Origin: Sclerurus mexicanus | Taxonomy: Eukaryota > Chordata > Aves > Passeriformes > Furnariidae | Assembly: GCA_013396755.1 (NCBI GenBank) | Contig: VWZF01001843.1 | Coordinates: 744,001-808,000 of the forward strand | Length of the DNA: 64,000 bases | Direction of reading: 5' to 3' | Part shown: piece after piece, positions 1 to 11,150 of the stretch | How the letters are laid out: each line of letters opens with the position of its first letter | Position numbering within the stretch: the first letter of the stretch is position 1 | The notes under the pieces: generated by a model | The model's input: the letters and a program-made list of their open reading frames with translations, nothing else | Told to the model about the DNA's origin: nothing | Database searches by the model: none | Made by a program: the position numbers and the translations under genes

Positions 1-1340
1 TGGCAGTGCCTTCCTCTGGTTCCCACTTGTTTCAGCAAATAAATATGGTAATAGAAAAATCAGAGCTCGAATGTGTGCGCTCCAAGCCTCTGTAAGCCAT
101 TTTATGTTTGGGTCACTACAGTATTTTAAATCTTGTAAAAGGTGGATTGTTTCAAAAGGTGTGAGAGGGGTTGAACAGCCCAGAGATTTTAACCACAAAG
201 TGAATATCCTACAAACTAAAACAAAAATGAAGAAAAAATCCAAGTATATGAAATAATTTGTAAGAAATTAGTGCCATCATAGCTAACTAGGACAAACTTC
301 AGGACACTTTCCCCAGCTGAAGCAAAGTGTTCATACATGGGTGTGTTGCCGAGCTGTCTTTAGTCCTCATGTGACTAACCTGAAAATCCTTAGCAAAGCC
401 ACAGACCTCTCTTAAATATCTGCTGTCCCAAAAGGCAAAAAATGCTAAAATGCTTCCCTAAGTGTCTTCAGCAATGGGGTGCATCAGTCTAATAAGTCAT
501 CAGTGAAATAAAACTTTTTCCCAGAAAAAACAGAACACTTTTCCCAGAAAAAAAGGTCAAGGTATTTTACAACCACGAATACCTGTGAAAGTAAAGAGCA
601 AAGGTGACAGCTGTCAGTGTTTGTAAAAAGGTAACCTAGTAGGACCAAGGTCTCTTACATCTTCTACCTGCTGTTACAATATTAAATATACAAAAGCTAT
701 GAGGAGAAAGAGGAGGGAAGAGGAGAAGATGGCAAAGACAGAAATATGAAAATAAAATTGCTCAGCAACTTTTACTAACTGGGATATGGTGACCAAAAAA
801 CTGTTTCTTATGAAGACAGAAAGACAAAATAATAGCCCTGCTGCATTCAAAGCACTGATGTAATCAAACAATAACTGCTGCTATTAAAGTGACTTGTCAG
901 GTGTTCTTCCAAAGCTTATCAGAAAACCTGTGACAGGCTTTGTTGAGACTTTATTTAACACCCCAGTCACTCACTCTGTCAGGATTTGCTTCCCCTTGTT
1001 ACTGTAGGTGTTCCAACCTCTTGCATTGCGATGTTTCACAAACTTTGCCAGCAATAAATTGGATTTGTTAACCAATTCTAAACTTGTCAACTTTCTGACT
1101 GTAACTTAAACCTACTTTTCCTCTCTCAACAATAAAACCCAAGGAAAGAGAAAAAAAAGACCAACAAGCCCAAGCTGAAACCCGTACCTGAAATGAAGCC
1201 AGTGACTTGGAGTTTCTGTGTGGAAAGGCTCCTCTGAAGGAGACAAAGAAGCTGCCAAAGCCGTAATTGCTTGGAGGTTAATCCTCAACATTTTGAAACA
1301 ATCAGAATGGAATAGAACAAAAGAGTCGGGGAATTGCGGT
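1..1340. other. A+T-rich unique DNA, no gene seen
   Basis: This stretch has only short chance open frames and no recognisable exon, RNA gene or repeat family. Near its right end an AATAAA hexamer (about 1130) is followed by an A-run, but there is no upstream gene to which it could belong. The stretch serves as a low-GC background against which the CpG-rich block beginning near 1340 stands out. Confidence 0.6.
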
Positions 1341-1435
1341 CGATGCGCAGGATGGAGGTTTTTTGAAACTAGTTGCTGTGTCGCTGCAGTTCGAACCCCG
1401 AAATGGCCCCGGCTGTCGCTGTGAAAGCGGCGTGT

Positions 1436-2125
1436 GCCACGCCTCACAAAATGGCGGCTGCACCTCACGAAATGGCGGCTGCGCCTCACGAAATGGCGGC
1501 TGCGCCTCACGAAATGGCGGCTGCGCCTCACGAAATGGCGGCTGCGCCTCACGAAATGGCGGCTGCGCCTCACGAAATGGCGGCTGCGCCTCACGAAATG
1601 GCGGCTGCGCCTCACGAAATGGCGGCTGCGCCTCACGAAATGGCGGCTGCGCCTCACGAAATGGCGGCTGCGCCTCACGAAATGGCGGCTGCGCCTCACG
1701 AAATGGCGGCTGCGCCTCACGAAATGGCGGCTGCGCCTCACGAAATGGCGGCCACGCCTCACAAAATGGCGTGTGCCATGCCTCACAAAATGGCGGGTGC
1801 CATGCCTCACAAAATGGTGGCCGCGCCTCACAAAATGGCAGCCACAACTCACAAAATGGCGGCCGTGCCTCACAAAATGGTGNCAAAATGGCAGCCACGC
1901 CTCACAAAATGGCGGCCACGCCTCACAAAATGGCGTGTGCCATGCCTCACAAAATGGCGGCCGCGCCTCACAAAATGGCAGCCACGACTCACAAAATGGC
2001 AGCCGACTACCACAAAAACCGCCCACAAAATGGCGCCGGCCTCGTGCCCGTGGGACAAAATGGCGCCCACCGACAAGGTCGTTTACAAAATGGTGGTGCC
2101 TCTCAGGGCTGCTCCCAGAATGGCC
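1436..2125 (+). repeat. 21-bp tandem array (VNTR) carrying YY1-core motifs
   Basis: Fourteen tandem 21-bp units begin at 1451 and repeat every 21 bases to 1744. The first differs by one base (CAC for CGC) and the other thirteen are identical. Each starts with ATGGCGGC and ends in a CGCCTCACG-type tail. From 1745 the units diverge and vary in length (21 or 24 bp), and the last ATGG starts are 30 bp apart (2030, 2060, 2090, 2120). ATGGCGGC is the core of the vertebrate YY1 site (consensus roughly AANATGGCGGC). I count 18 exact cores, at 1451-1724 (14 copies), 1745, 1856, 1909 and 1954. Identical units carry three CpGs each, in a window otherwise poor in CpG. Because 21 is a multiple of three, several frames stay open on both strands, so the long 'proteins' here are artefacts of periodicity. 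Regulatory function is inference; the repeat structure is certain. Confidence 0.95.
1883..1883. other. Single ambiguous base (N) inside the tandem array
   Basis: One N interrupts the array in a truncated unit. The unit beginning at 1877 is cut after about six bases and the next ATGG starts at 1888, so unit spacing and reading frame both break here. A single N in the middle of a homogeneous repeat usually marks a join where copies could not be resolved. The true array may be longer than shown. Confidence 0.9.
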
Positions 2126-2193
2126 CCCGAGCCGGGGCACGAACACACGACCCTGCCACTGAGAGTGGGCTATGGTGACTGACCTGGCCGGGC
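2121..2193 (-). pseudogene. tRNA-Lys-like sequence with CCA-end complement
   Basis: Read on the minus strand, this 73-base stretch aligns along nearly its whole length with vertebrate tRNA-Lys(CTT): a GCCCGGC acceptor start, a GTCAGTC-type D arm, the AGGGTCGTG segment before the T arm, a TTCG T-loop core, and a terminal CCA (plus-strand TGG at 2121). The anticodon arm is rearranged and the T and acceptor stems no longer pair well, so it is not a working tRNA gene. Genomic tRNA genes lack an encoded CCA, so its presence points to a retroposed mature tRNA, a tRNA-derived SINE head, or an extended retroviral primer-binding site. The alignment was made by eye from general knowledge of tRNA-Lys. 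tRNAscan-SE or Infernal would settle it. Confidence 0.4.
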
Positions 2194-2483
2194 TCTCACT
2201 GCCAGGGTTTGGAGCAAGAACAGACAAGAACACGGGGTAAAACGGCGGTTCTAAGTTGCAGGAACCCCTATATTTGGCACGAGGTTACTGGGGATAATGA
2301 CGAATATCTGCTGGGAAAGAAGTGTAACAAATAAACTGAAAAATTCCGGTTTGCATTAGAGATTCAGTAAGTAAGGTAAGCAGGAAAAGTAGAGATGAGA
2401 GTGGCCACTAGGAAAAAGATTCATGAGCATTGAGGAGAAGGAGGAGAAATAGCAGCTGAGGTAGAATTCAATAAACCCACGTG

Positions 2484-2560
2484 AAGGAAAATACTGCTAA
2501 AGGGTTAACGCCTTACAAAATTACATATGGCAAAACAATGCCCATCCCCAGGGGTACACT
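2484..2560 (+). mobile_element. Endogenous retrovirus integrase remnant
   Basis: The frame reads GLTPYKITYGKTMPIP. This closely fits the conserved segment near the end of the retroviral integrase core (G-L/M-T/S-P-Y-E-x-x-Y-G-x-x-x-P-x-P) in gamma/epsilon-type (ERV1-like) pol genes. An in-frame stop lies at 2472-2474, just upstream, and the similarity fades after about 2560, so only a small decayed piece survives. No protease, reverse transcriptase or envelope frame is recognisable nearby. Whether it belongs to the same insertion as the tRNA-like sequence and array 300-1000 bases upstream is unknown. Confidence 0.45.
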
Positions 2561-2569
2561 GTCCTATTG

Positions 2570-5500
2570 GGAAGCAAAGAGGGAAAATACAGAGGTCAGC
2601 TTGATTAAAGCAAAAAGTATGCGTGAACGCAAAAAGGAAGAAACAATGGAGCAGCCCAATTTTAGGTGGGCACAGAGTGGGGTGAGCGCTCAGCACGCCC
2701 CTGCTGTCCCTCTGCAAACCCTCCGTGGGCAGGGGCTGGCTCACATCGTGCACCAGGCACCGAGCCCGGGGAGCACACAGCCATGCATTCCTTCCTCTCC
2801 GTTCTCCCTCTTCAGTGCTACCTTCAAGTAGAAATGAGTTCTGCCTTTTTTTCCTGACTGGGTCTGATTTGGAGATGCAAATGTTCCTCCTCGGTGCCTC
2901 CAGCACCAGCCCAAGGAGCGAATGAAGGCGCTGCTGCTCTGCAGTGCCCGCTCCCGGTTTCACCCACCCCCTGCAGAAGGGCCGTGGTCCTGCAAGGACC
3001 TGCTCATCCACATGTGGCACAGTTCTCAAAGACTGAGCAGCTGTTCAACCCTCCTGGAGATCCAAGCCCTTCTTCGTTGCCTGAGCGGAAAGGTAAAATC
3101 CATCTTTGATGAATGCATCTCCTCTGCCTTCCCTTACAACGATTTAAACAAAGCATCTCCCATACCAGCTTACTCGTCAGGAGCACACAATTCCTGCAAA
3201 TAATCAGGTTCCATTGGAGAGGCACAAATGTTGCAGAATGCACTGAAACCGAGGCACCCTTGGCCACGAACTGATCCATACTTTTGGCACAACGGGGTGG
3301 GCTGAAAACGCTCCAGAGGCCACATCCCGCATTCCAAATGCAGCGAGGAAAGAACAAATTGGCCAAGCGAGTTGTCATTTAGTCTCAGGCGGGGGGCACT
3401 CTGTGCAGGGCTCAGCAGGGACCCCACGGCGTGCAGATTACACGGCTTTGCTATCGGAATCCTATTTCACGAGTGCCTTTGTGTGAGACACAGTAATTAG
3501 TGCATTGGGAGCCCCAGCTCCCAGGCACTGCCTTACTGGGGGGTGCCTCTCTCAGAGCGTCCTATCTGCTGCAGCCCCACTGCTCTCAGCATGCTGCTCT
3601 AGTACACACCTTCCTCCTGAGGACCTTTCCCGTTCTTTCCTTCTTGTCCGATGAAGATATTACTTCTTGGGTACTAATTATGCATCAGTGAGATCTAAAT
3701 TATCTCCTTTTCTCCTAAGTGACAGAGAAAACTGGACTCTGCCCCCCCACAATCCCAAGGGCTAATTTCCAGGCAATAGCGAACAGCTTTGTTCCCTTTA
3801 GGTGCTTCAGTACTGAGGTGTTGCAATGCTGTGTAAATTATAGTTTGCAAATTAACAATGGGGGCTTGCACAGTGCTTTAGAACACAGAGTGTCCTGTGG
3901 AGGGAAGAAAGATGGAACAGGCTGAAGGTCAGGTGAGGATGTGCTAACTGGAAAGGCCAAGGCTAGAGTTACCAATTTTGTGTTCTAAGTCACAAGCAGG
4001 TTGAATATCTGATATAAGATGGTGTAAAATTTGCCCAGTAAATGGAGCTCGAAGTAAAATAAGTCTCTTATTTTGTTCATGTTCTTCAAACGTATTTTAT
4101 AAATAAAAGGGACTATGTTAACAATTTATGCCCCTGTATGGAACCAGGAACTCAAACAAACCCAAGACTGGCTTGTGCCACTCCTTTAAACAACACCACA
4201 TGCAAGGAAAGGCAATGACTCTTGTTTATGAAGATTTATGTGACAAGAGAACCAAAGAGAGAAGGCAGAAGGAAGCACCACATACAGCTTAGGAGAACTG
4301 GCAGGCTAAGAAAAACTTAATGAGCAATTCGGGGCCAATTAATGACTGGAAAGAGCCAGGAGTGATGAGCAAAAGAACTTTCCAGTGGGGATCACAAATG
4401 CTGCATGTTCTTTGTGGGCTAAAAAAATAAAAAGAAAAAAGACTGCATCACCATAATCTGCATTCATCTGTTTCTCTTGCTAAACGAAATAATCTGCAGC
4501 ATCTGAAACGAGATTAATGGTTTAGGTAAAACAAAGACCAGTGTCTTAGCACACCTCCACTTTTATACATGACTTCTGTGCCAGACCAAAATAGATATTT
4601 ATGGCATGAATTATGTATAAATATACACACATACATATGCATACATACATGTATACAGGGCTATGATTTATTCATTATTCTTAGACATTCTGGATAAAAC
4701 AAGTGGAAACCAGTACAGGAGGATATGCATTTACACTGACAGAGCAAAAACTGATGCACATTATTTATGAAGCCTGTTCTGTCAAAGTGTGTTGGGTTTG
4801 ATGATCCTATTCGAGGCAATGCCACCCTTATCTCTCAGGTAAGACACACACCTATCTACTACTCCTCTGAGCGAGAAAAAAGTGCTCCCAAAAACGCACA
4901 CCTTATTATAAATACACATCAAGGCACGGTCAGATAAAAACATAAGCCGGGATAGGTGTATGTTTTTAATTGGCAGCAGACAAAATCTGCACCCAGCTTG
5001 TGTGTGCACAGGCCCACAGCCACGGGGAATATTGGCAGTTTGGAAATCGAGGGTTGTATTTTCATTTCTGTTGGCACTGAAGAAGGCAGAGAAATAACTG
5101 TCAGAAAACTGGAAAGCAGCAAAGGAAAAGTAAAGATATTCTTCTTATTTGTCAGAAAATAAGAAGTTCAGATGCATCTTGTCATTGAAACAGTTTTGTT
5201 CCTAATGCTTCATTTTTCCTCCTTGTAGTTGAAAACTATTATAGAAACTAATAGAGGTGGGCAGCAATCTGATTTTCTGTTGTATGTGTCACTCTGAGAT
5301 TTTGACAGGCTTTAGGTTTTTATAATTAAACAAAACAAAACGAGAAAAGAAGTTTATTGGGAATGAGAATCTGATTTGTGGGTAGCTGAAATGTGTCATT
5401 CGGGTTCCAGAGATTTACATTTTCTAACAAGATAATCCACTTTCAGTTTGTCACAAAGAGAATGATCAGAGCTTGTTTTTCTGTGAAACGTGTTATTTTG

Positions 5501-8500
5501 ATTAATGAGAAAAAACGGAAAAACATTCCACTGAAATATTTTTGTTGTGCAGAATTTAAATTTTGTGTTCTGCAGGGACTCTGGCTCAGAGCGCTGATAT
5601 ATAGCACTACAAAAATGAAGGAAGCTCCATGACAGCATTACGTTAATTCTGGATTTACTCCCAAACCCCTAAGAGCAATATTTACTTCTACATTTTTAAT
5701 AAGAAAAAATGTGCACAAGGTACAAAATATCCTCAGAACCGCTAATAAGAAGGAAGAACAAACAGAAAAGAGGACTGAAAAATATTGCGGAAAGGGAAGG
5801 ACCTCCACACGAACCAACACTTTGCATGGAGTTTAATGAAGCAAACACTGGAGGTTTTAAGAGATGACAGCAAACATCCATTTCCTTTATTCGTACTACT
5901 ACAGTTTCTGAAGAATGGAACGGGAGATATTCTCCTGACTGAGAAAATGTGTGACTGTTACAGCAGGAAAGGTAATTATTTTTCCCTTTGAATTTGCAAG
6001 TATTCTTAAAAGAAATTAAGTCCTCAAATGCAATTCTTTTTTATCGAGGACAATCTTTCCCACAGCCTCCTAGGCAAAGCATTCCTGAGGAGTGGGTTGT
6101 GTGGGAAAACCCAAATGTTGTCTCTTTTCAGTCCAAATAATTAATTTTTTTAGGAAAATTTTGCCTCCAAATTGCACTGGCTCAGATCAATCCCACTAAC
6201 CCAGGAAAGCCCCAAATCTCCCTCTCAAATCCATAACTACAGTTGGAGTCAAATGCTGTGCTTTTTGACTCTATGAGTTCATCTTCAATCTCCACCTGCT
6301 TGCAACCACTTCCCATCAACTTTTACAATGTTGGCACGCGTGGCTTTCTTAGCAAAAATTCAAAACTAAGTGCAACCCTGAAACACCAGGTGAGACCTGC
6401 TCGCTCTGGGTTCACGCTGGCAGGACTCCAGGTGCGGGATGGAAACACACCACGAGGGTCAGGGCCGTGATGTCTGAGTGCATTGAAGAAGCCCAAGTCC
6501 TCAGCCCATTGTCCCCAGCAGCCAAAGATGGACAAGGACTTGCAGGGCACCCTGGCTCCACAGGGAAGTGGGAGGCACTGGAGCAGGGAGGGCACACAAG
6601 CTCACTGGGGATGAGGTGACCGCTTTGAGCTGGGGTTGAAAACCAGTGCTCTGTGGGAACCACGTGAGAGGAGTCCCTTAATTACCCACTGCATCAAAAG
6701 CCAGTCGTGAACAAACGGACATGCAGAAATTCTCTCTTTGGTTGGTAATGTCCTGCTTTAAGTCATTCAGTCACAGAAACGAGGTTTTCCCCCGGTGATT
6801 CAGGTGGCAGGCGTGGTGTAAGTGGAGTCAGATCTCATTAGCACAACTGTTCTACCTTGCTTCTTGCAGACTTTGAGCTCAGGAGGTAATTTTGGGCTAC
6901 AGCTGGTATTTGTTCTGCATAAATTGTATCCAATTTAAGAAATATGAGTCAATAAATATAAAGAAAATTATCCATTTTTAAATGAACTGAAAGATCGGTG
7001 AGGAAGCATTCAGGATTGCTTTACTTTTTAAAGCTAGGATTGTCCAGAAATGTTAAAAAAACCCCATAGTGTAAAGATCTCATCTAATTTTGCAGCCATA
7101 GTTGTGCTCTCACCTCATGGCACATGGGTCCTGCACCGGGCAGCTTTGGTGACTGGTGGGTCAGCTCACTTCTCCTCTCCCTTAAAATACCTCTTTTCAT
7201 CAAAGGAAAATGTTATTAATGGGATTCAATTACAAAAAACCCCTTATATGCTCATGAGGACCAAGCGTGGCCTTCATTTTAAAGGGACTGCAATCAGCTG
7301 AGACTGTATCTGATGGAACTGGAGGAGCTGAGCAAGAGTATCAGTGGTTTACACGGCTAATGAAAAGAAAACTTATCATCTAGTGCCAGCTGTGAACAAA
7401 ACCAAGCAATTATCACCCCTGTATTTAATAAGAAGAGACAGGAAAGCAAAAAGAAAATAACTGTGGCTCTGTCCTTCCTGCCATTTCAATAACAACAGCA
7501 ACCCCCTGCAGTAGTTACCACGGCTTCAGGAAGCACCTCCAACCTTCACTGTAGGATCTGCAATAGCATTTTAAATTTAAATTTCAGAAACAGCAAATAG
7601 CACTTTCCAGTGGCATCCCCTCTATTTATAGCATTTTCCAGGGACTGTGTAGACTCACAGAGAAAGCCAGAAATATTTACAAAAATTTCACCATGTGAGA
7701 AAACATGTTAGGGAACAAGTGTAAAGCATGAAGGAGATGACTGTAAATGTCTTTATAAAATAGACCAAAGCTCTTAATTTCTTATGGCCAAAAGTACTTG
7801 CTAATAACTAGAGGGGAGGACTCCCTAAAAAAATCAAGAGTTTGCCGGGAACAAGGGACTGATTTGTGTTTGCTAAGTTAGACTAAGGAAAGCAACTCCC
7901 AGTCCTCTTGCTCATAAGGTGACAGCGCTGCAAAGGCTCTTCCGGGGGCTGGCTGAGCAAGCAGAACCAGCCAAGAGGTGGGAGATGAGAAGGGCACCCC
8001 AGAGGGTTTGCTGGGAATCCCTCACCCAGCGGGGACAACGAGGGCAGCTCTTCACTCACTGACAGCTTGCCTTGCTTGCTGCATTAGCTTTGGGACATTT
8101 AACAAGCAGCTCGTGCACTTAAGAGTTATATTTGTATTTTATTTGTTTAAACAAAGACTTTTTTTGTAAATGGATTACTTAATCCACTATTATCATTATA
8201 CTCAAAGATATGTGGGTTTTACTGGCAGACCCTTTTAATTCAGTGAGACTGCTCGGGCTGTGCTGTGTGGCACTGAGGATATTTGTCTTACTTTGAATAA
8301 GAGTTTTGATCATATGCTCCATTTCTCCCAACTGCCCCATCCCCATCCAGTCTGTCACTCCAAGCACTCAGTAATTATAAAAACCAACATGCATTAAAAC
8401 TAGAAACCCTTCGTGCACTCTCAAAAATTCAGATTGGAGGTTTTCATAGTTGTTTTTCATGCAGTGCAGCAAACACCACAGCATTTTATTTATCTTCTTG

Positions 8501-9470
8501 TTTCTAAGTTGCATTTTCCTCCCAGAGGTGTCAATAAAGGACTCTTGTCGTGCTCTGAACCTTATCCAAACCCCTAATTGTCCTCACTGGGTTACCCAGT
8601 CCCACATTGTTGGGCTCCTTTCATCCTTATAATCATTGTTTCAGCTCTGTGTTCTCTAATCACATACAGAGGTGCAGTGCCTTTACCAGGATATATTAAT
8701 CTTCTTCCCAATCCCGTTAGAATAAACAGAGGAAAAGTCCTATAAAAAAAATAAAAAAGGTCCATAATTGATACCTTTGAGTAAGGGAAGGATCAGCTCA
8801 AAAAGGAACTGGTAGGAGGATGCGTGGAAAGAAGAAAAGACTTTGCTGAGTTTTGGATTGGGTGTATGCAGAAAACGGCCCAAGGGATACAGGGAAGAGT
8901 TGCTCCTCTTCCAGCTCCTGGTGGCCCAGCACTGAGGGTCCCACGTGCCCTGGTGGGAATGTACAACACAGCCCCTGGCAACGGCAGTACAGGCTGCCAC
9001 GAAACGGCATCAGCTCTGTAGGTTCCTTTGGCAAACAAGTGAGGAATAAAGACAGGAAAACCTGGAAAACTTTCAGGATACAGATTTCAAGTCACATGTA
9101 AGAATGTTCAGTGCCAGCAGCCTCTACCTGTGCACTCCAGGTCAGTCCATGTTGGGTTGAGGCTGTTTGAGCAAAGGCCACACCATAAAGGTTCATCATT
9201 TCTAATGAACTGCTGCTCCTTCAACACTGGTTTTACACCACCTAAGCAAAACTGTCACGTTCTACTCATTGAAGAATTAGGCCCTGGGGCTTCCAACTCT
9301 AGGCAGGACTGGGACAACCTCCTCATCTAAGCCCAAAAATTAAACTCTAGGAGGTAGCAAAGTCAGAAGCGGAGTGCAATGTAAAGCTGAATTTCATTTC
9401 CTAGTGGCATATTTTCATACTGCTTAACATTTTATCAATTCTATCTGCTACTTCACCATTGAAAGGGTTT
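2570..9470. other. Unique non-coding DNA, no gene seen
   Basis: About 6.9 kb of mixed composition with slightly GC-richer patches near 2650-3000 and 3250-3450. Open frames are short, lack recognisable domains and overlap on both strands, as expected by chance. No convincing exon, tRNA or snRNA was seen. The one simple-sequence tract (4616-4658) is listed separately. Confidence 0.55.
4616..4658. repeat. Alternating purine-pyrimidine simple sequence (TA/CA/CATA)
   Basis: A run of alternating TA, CA and CATA steps, including ACATATGCAT and ACATGTATACA, forms a degenerate dinucleotide/tetranucleotide microsatellite. Alternating purine-pyrimidine tracts can adopt unusual helical forms, but here it is short and interrupted. 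Confidence 0.8.
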
Positions 9471-9532
9471 TTCTCTCCTTCCTTCCCTCCTTCCCTCCTT
9501 CCTTCCTTCCCTCCTTCTTTCCCTCCTTCCTA
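9471..9532 (+). repeat. Polypyrimidine (CCTTC/CCTTT)n tract
   Basis: About 60 consecutive pyrimidines made of CCTT, CCCTCC and CTTT blocks; the complementary strand is all purine. The block order is partly mirror-symmetric, a property of sequences able to form intramolecular triplexes. It is probably a decayed microsatellite. Confidence 0.9.
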
Positions 9533-10860
9533 ATGCCAATGATAACTGCTTTTGGCTTTTTTTTATCCCAGCATGATAATTTTGCAGTAATCTTTCATAA
9601 ATCTCAGCATGTTCTCAGAAAGTAAATGATGGCATAATTTATCACTATTGAAAATGCATTTTGTGCCATGACAGTATAATTAGACATTCTTTTCAGGAGA
9701 CATATTAAGTATATACCAATGTATTAAAGCTCCTGTGCTGCAGATCCATTTAGTTGATTTATTCCTTGTCTCTGGCCACCTTGCCTTATCATGATACCCA
9801 CACAATCGTGTGTTCTCATTGGAAGGGGGAAAAAAAGCAGCTCAGGCAAGGAAGCCACACATTGTAAGAAACAGTATCCGTAGGTTAACTAATTCAAGTG
9901 GGAACAGGATGCAGTTTGGCTGCACTTTTGTACCAATTCAGAACACATTAATTATGCAGTGATCAAAATAATTTCACATGCATAATGCTGACCTCATTCA
10001 CTAGAGGGCAACAAAACCCCAGTTTAAAAAGCCTCCACCTTCTACTTTCAATGACAGAGCACTTTTAACAAGATGCGGCATGGATTTCATAATGAACACC
10101 AGATTAATTTTACATGAGCGCAAAGTTGCCTCTGAAAGGCCCGTCAGGCTGGTGACTGCCCATGCTGGAGCCTCCCCACAGGTGCCAGGAGGGCACCGCT
10201 GGAGTGCCAGCCTCGCAGCAGATCGGGGGTGTGCCCAGGTCCTTGAGCGCTGTGGTTTGACCCAGGTTACCCCACTGAGCTCCAGCCCAAACTCCCCCTT
10301 GAACACTGCAGTGCTTTGGCAGATCAAAGCATGTGGGTTTATCTAGAGATCATAAAGCTACTGATGTTCAAGCTGCTTAAACTGTAGCAATGAAAACCTC
10401 TCATCCATCTGACTGGGCTTTGCTTTTGATCAGTGGTTTGGGCACCGTTCTCTGCCTGGCTCTGCCCCTTCACTGCTCCTTCTCACATTCCCTTCTCATC
10501 CTGACTACAGAGAATGCACATTTTAATGCTTAACCGAAATGCAAGAGAAACCCTTTGCTTGTAATTTTTAAGGCTGTTTGTAAGGGAGCCTCAAAGAGTT
10601 GATACCATCTCTGCCAACAGTCTAACAACTAATTAGTTTACTATGGGCCACCACGTTAGCTCTGCTAATTTAATTTTGAAAAGTTCACTCTGCATAATAA
10701 AATCTGGTTGCTGGATCTTCTCCTCGAGTTGTAAATAAGAAATAGCTATTACTGTTATGGTCTATTGAGAAAGGGCTTCATACACTGTGAAAAAATGATT
10801 ACACAGACACAGACCCAACCAATTGAAAAATAATTATGTGAATTTGTCTTTTGTCCTTAG

Positions 10861-10884
10861 ATGCAAATAATGGCTAATGCAAAT
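10861..10884 (+). promoter_or_regulatory. Paired octamer (POU/Oct) motifs with a SOX-like site
   Basis: Two perfect ATGCAAAT octamers start at 10861 and 10877, sixteen bases apart on the same strand. A SOX-like CTTTTGT lies just upstream. Octamers bind POU-domain factors such as Oct1, Oct4 and Brn2, and SOX-POU pairs occur in developmental enhancers. Two perfect octamers within 24 bases is uncommon by chance. Function is inferred. Confidence 0.3.
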
Positions 10885-11150
10885 AAACTGCCAGAGAAGT
10901 ATTTTATGTGCTTTTTATAGCATGAATAAGAATACATTTAACTCATTTTTGATGAATAGCTGACTATTTTTTTTCCACTGGTTTTACTACAGAAGATGAT
11001 TGTTTAGGACCAGATGCAAACACCCATCTCTTAAAGCACTTGCTCCCAGAAACACATCCTTAGCCTCTCCTTTAGAGGGGTTCATCCCAAGAGGTGCCCA
11101 GACATACAGAAACGCATTCTTGTGTTTCAGAGGCAGTGCAAAGATTAGGA

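Larger units (their letters stand above)
1340..2195. promoter_or_regulatory. CpG-rich island coinciding with the YY1-core array
   Basis: The block is strikingly GC- and CpG-rich compared with the A+T-rich DNA on both sides, and the change is abrupt. Much of the CpG content comes from the tandem units, but the flanks (1340-1440 and 2020-2195) are also CpG-rich. This could be a true CpG island, an LTR-type promoter, or simply a young GC-rich satellite. I see no TATA box or initiator that would fix a start site, and no gene on either side for it to drive. Confidence 0.4.

Noticed and set aside
1386..1400. AGTTCGAACCC, similar to a tRNA internal B box
   Set aside because: No A box, cloverleaf or terminator is found at the right distance. 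TTCGAA is self-complementary and occurs by chance.
1112..2233. Open frames of 198-373 codons on both strands with heptad repeats
   Set aside because: They arise from the 21-bp tandem unit, run through an N, and have no unique protein sequence with domain features.
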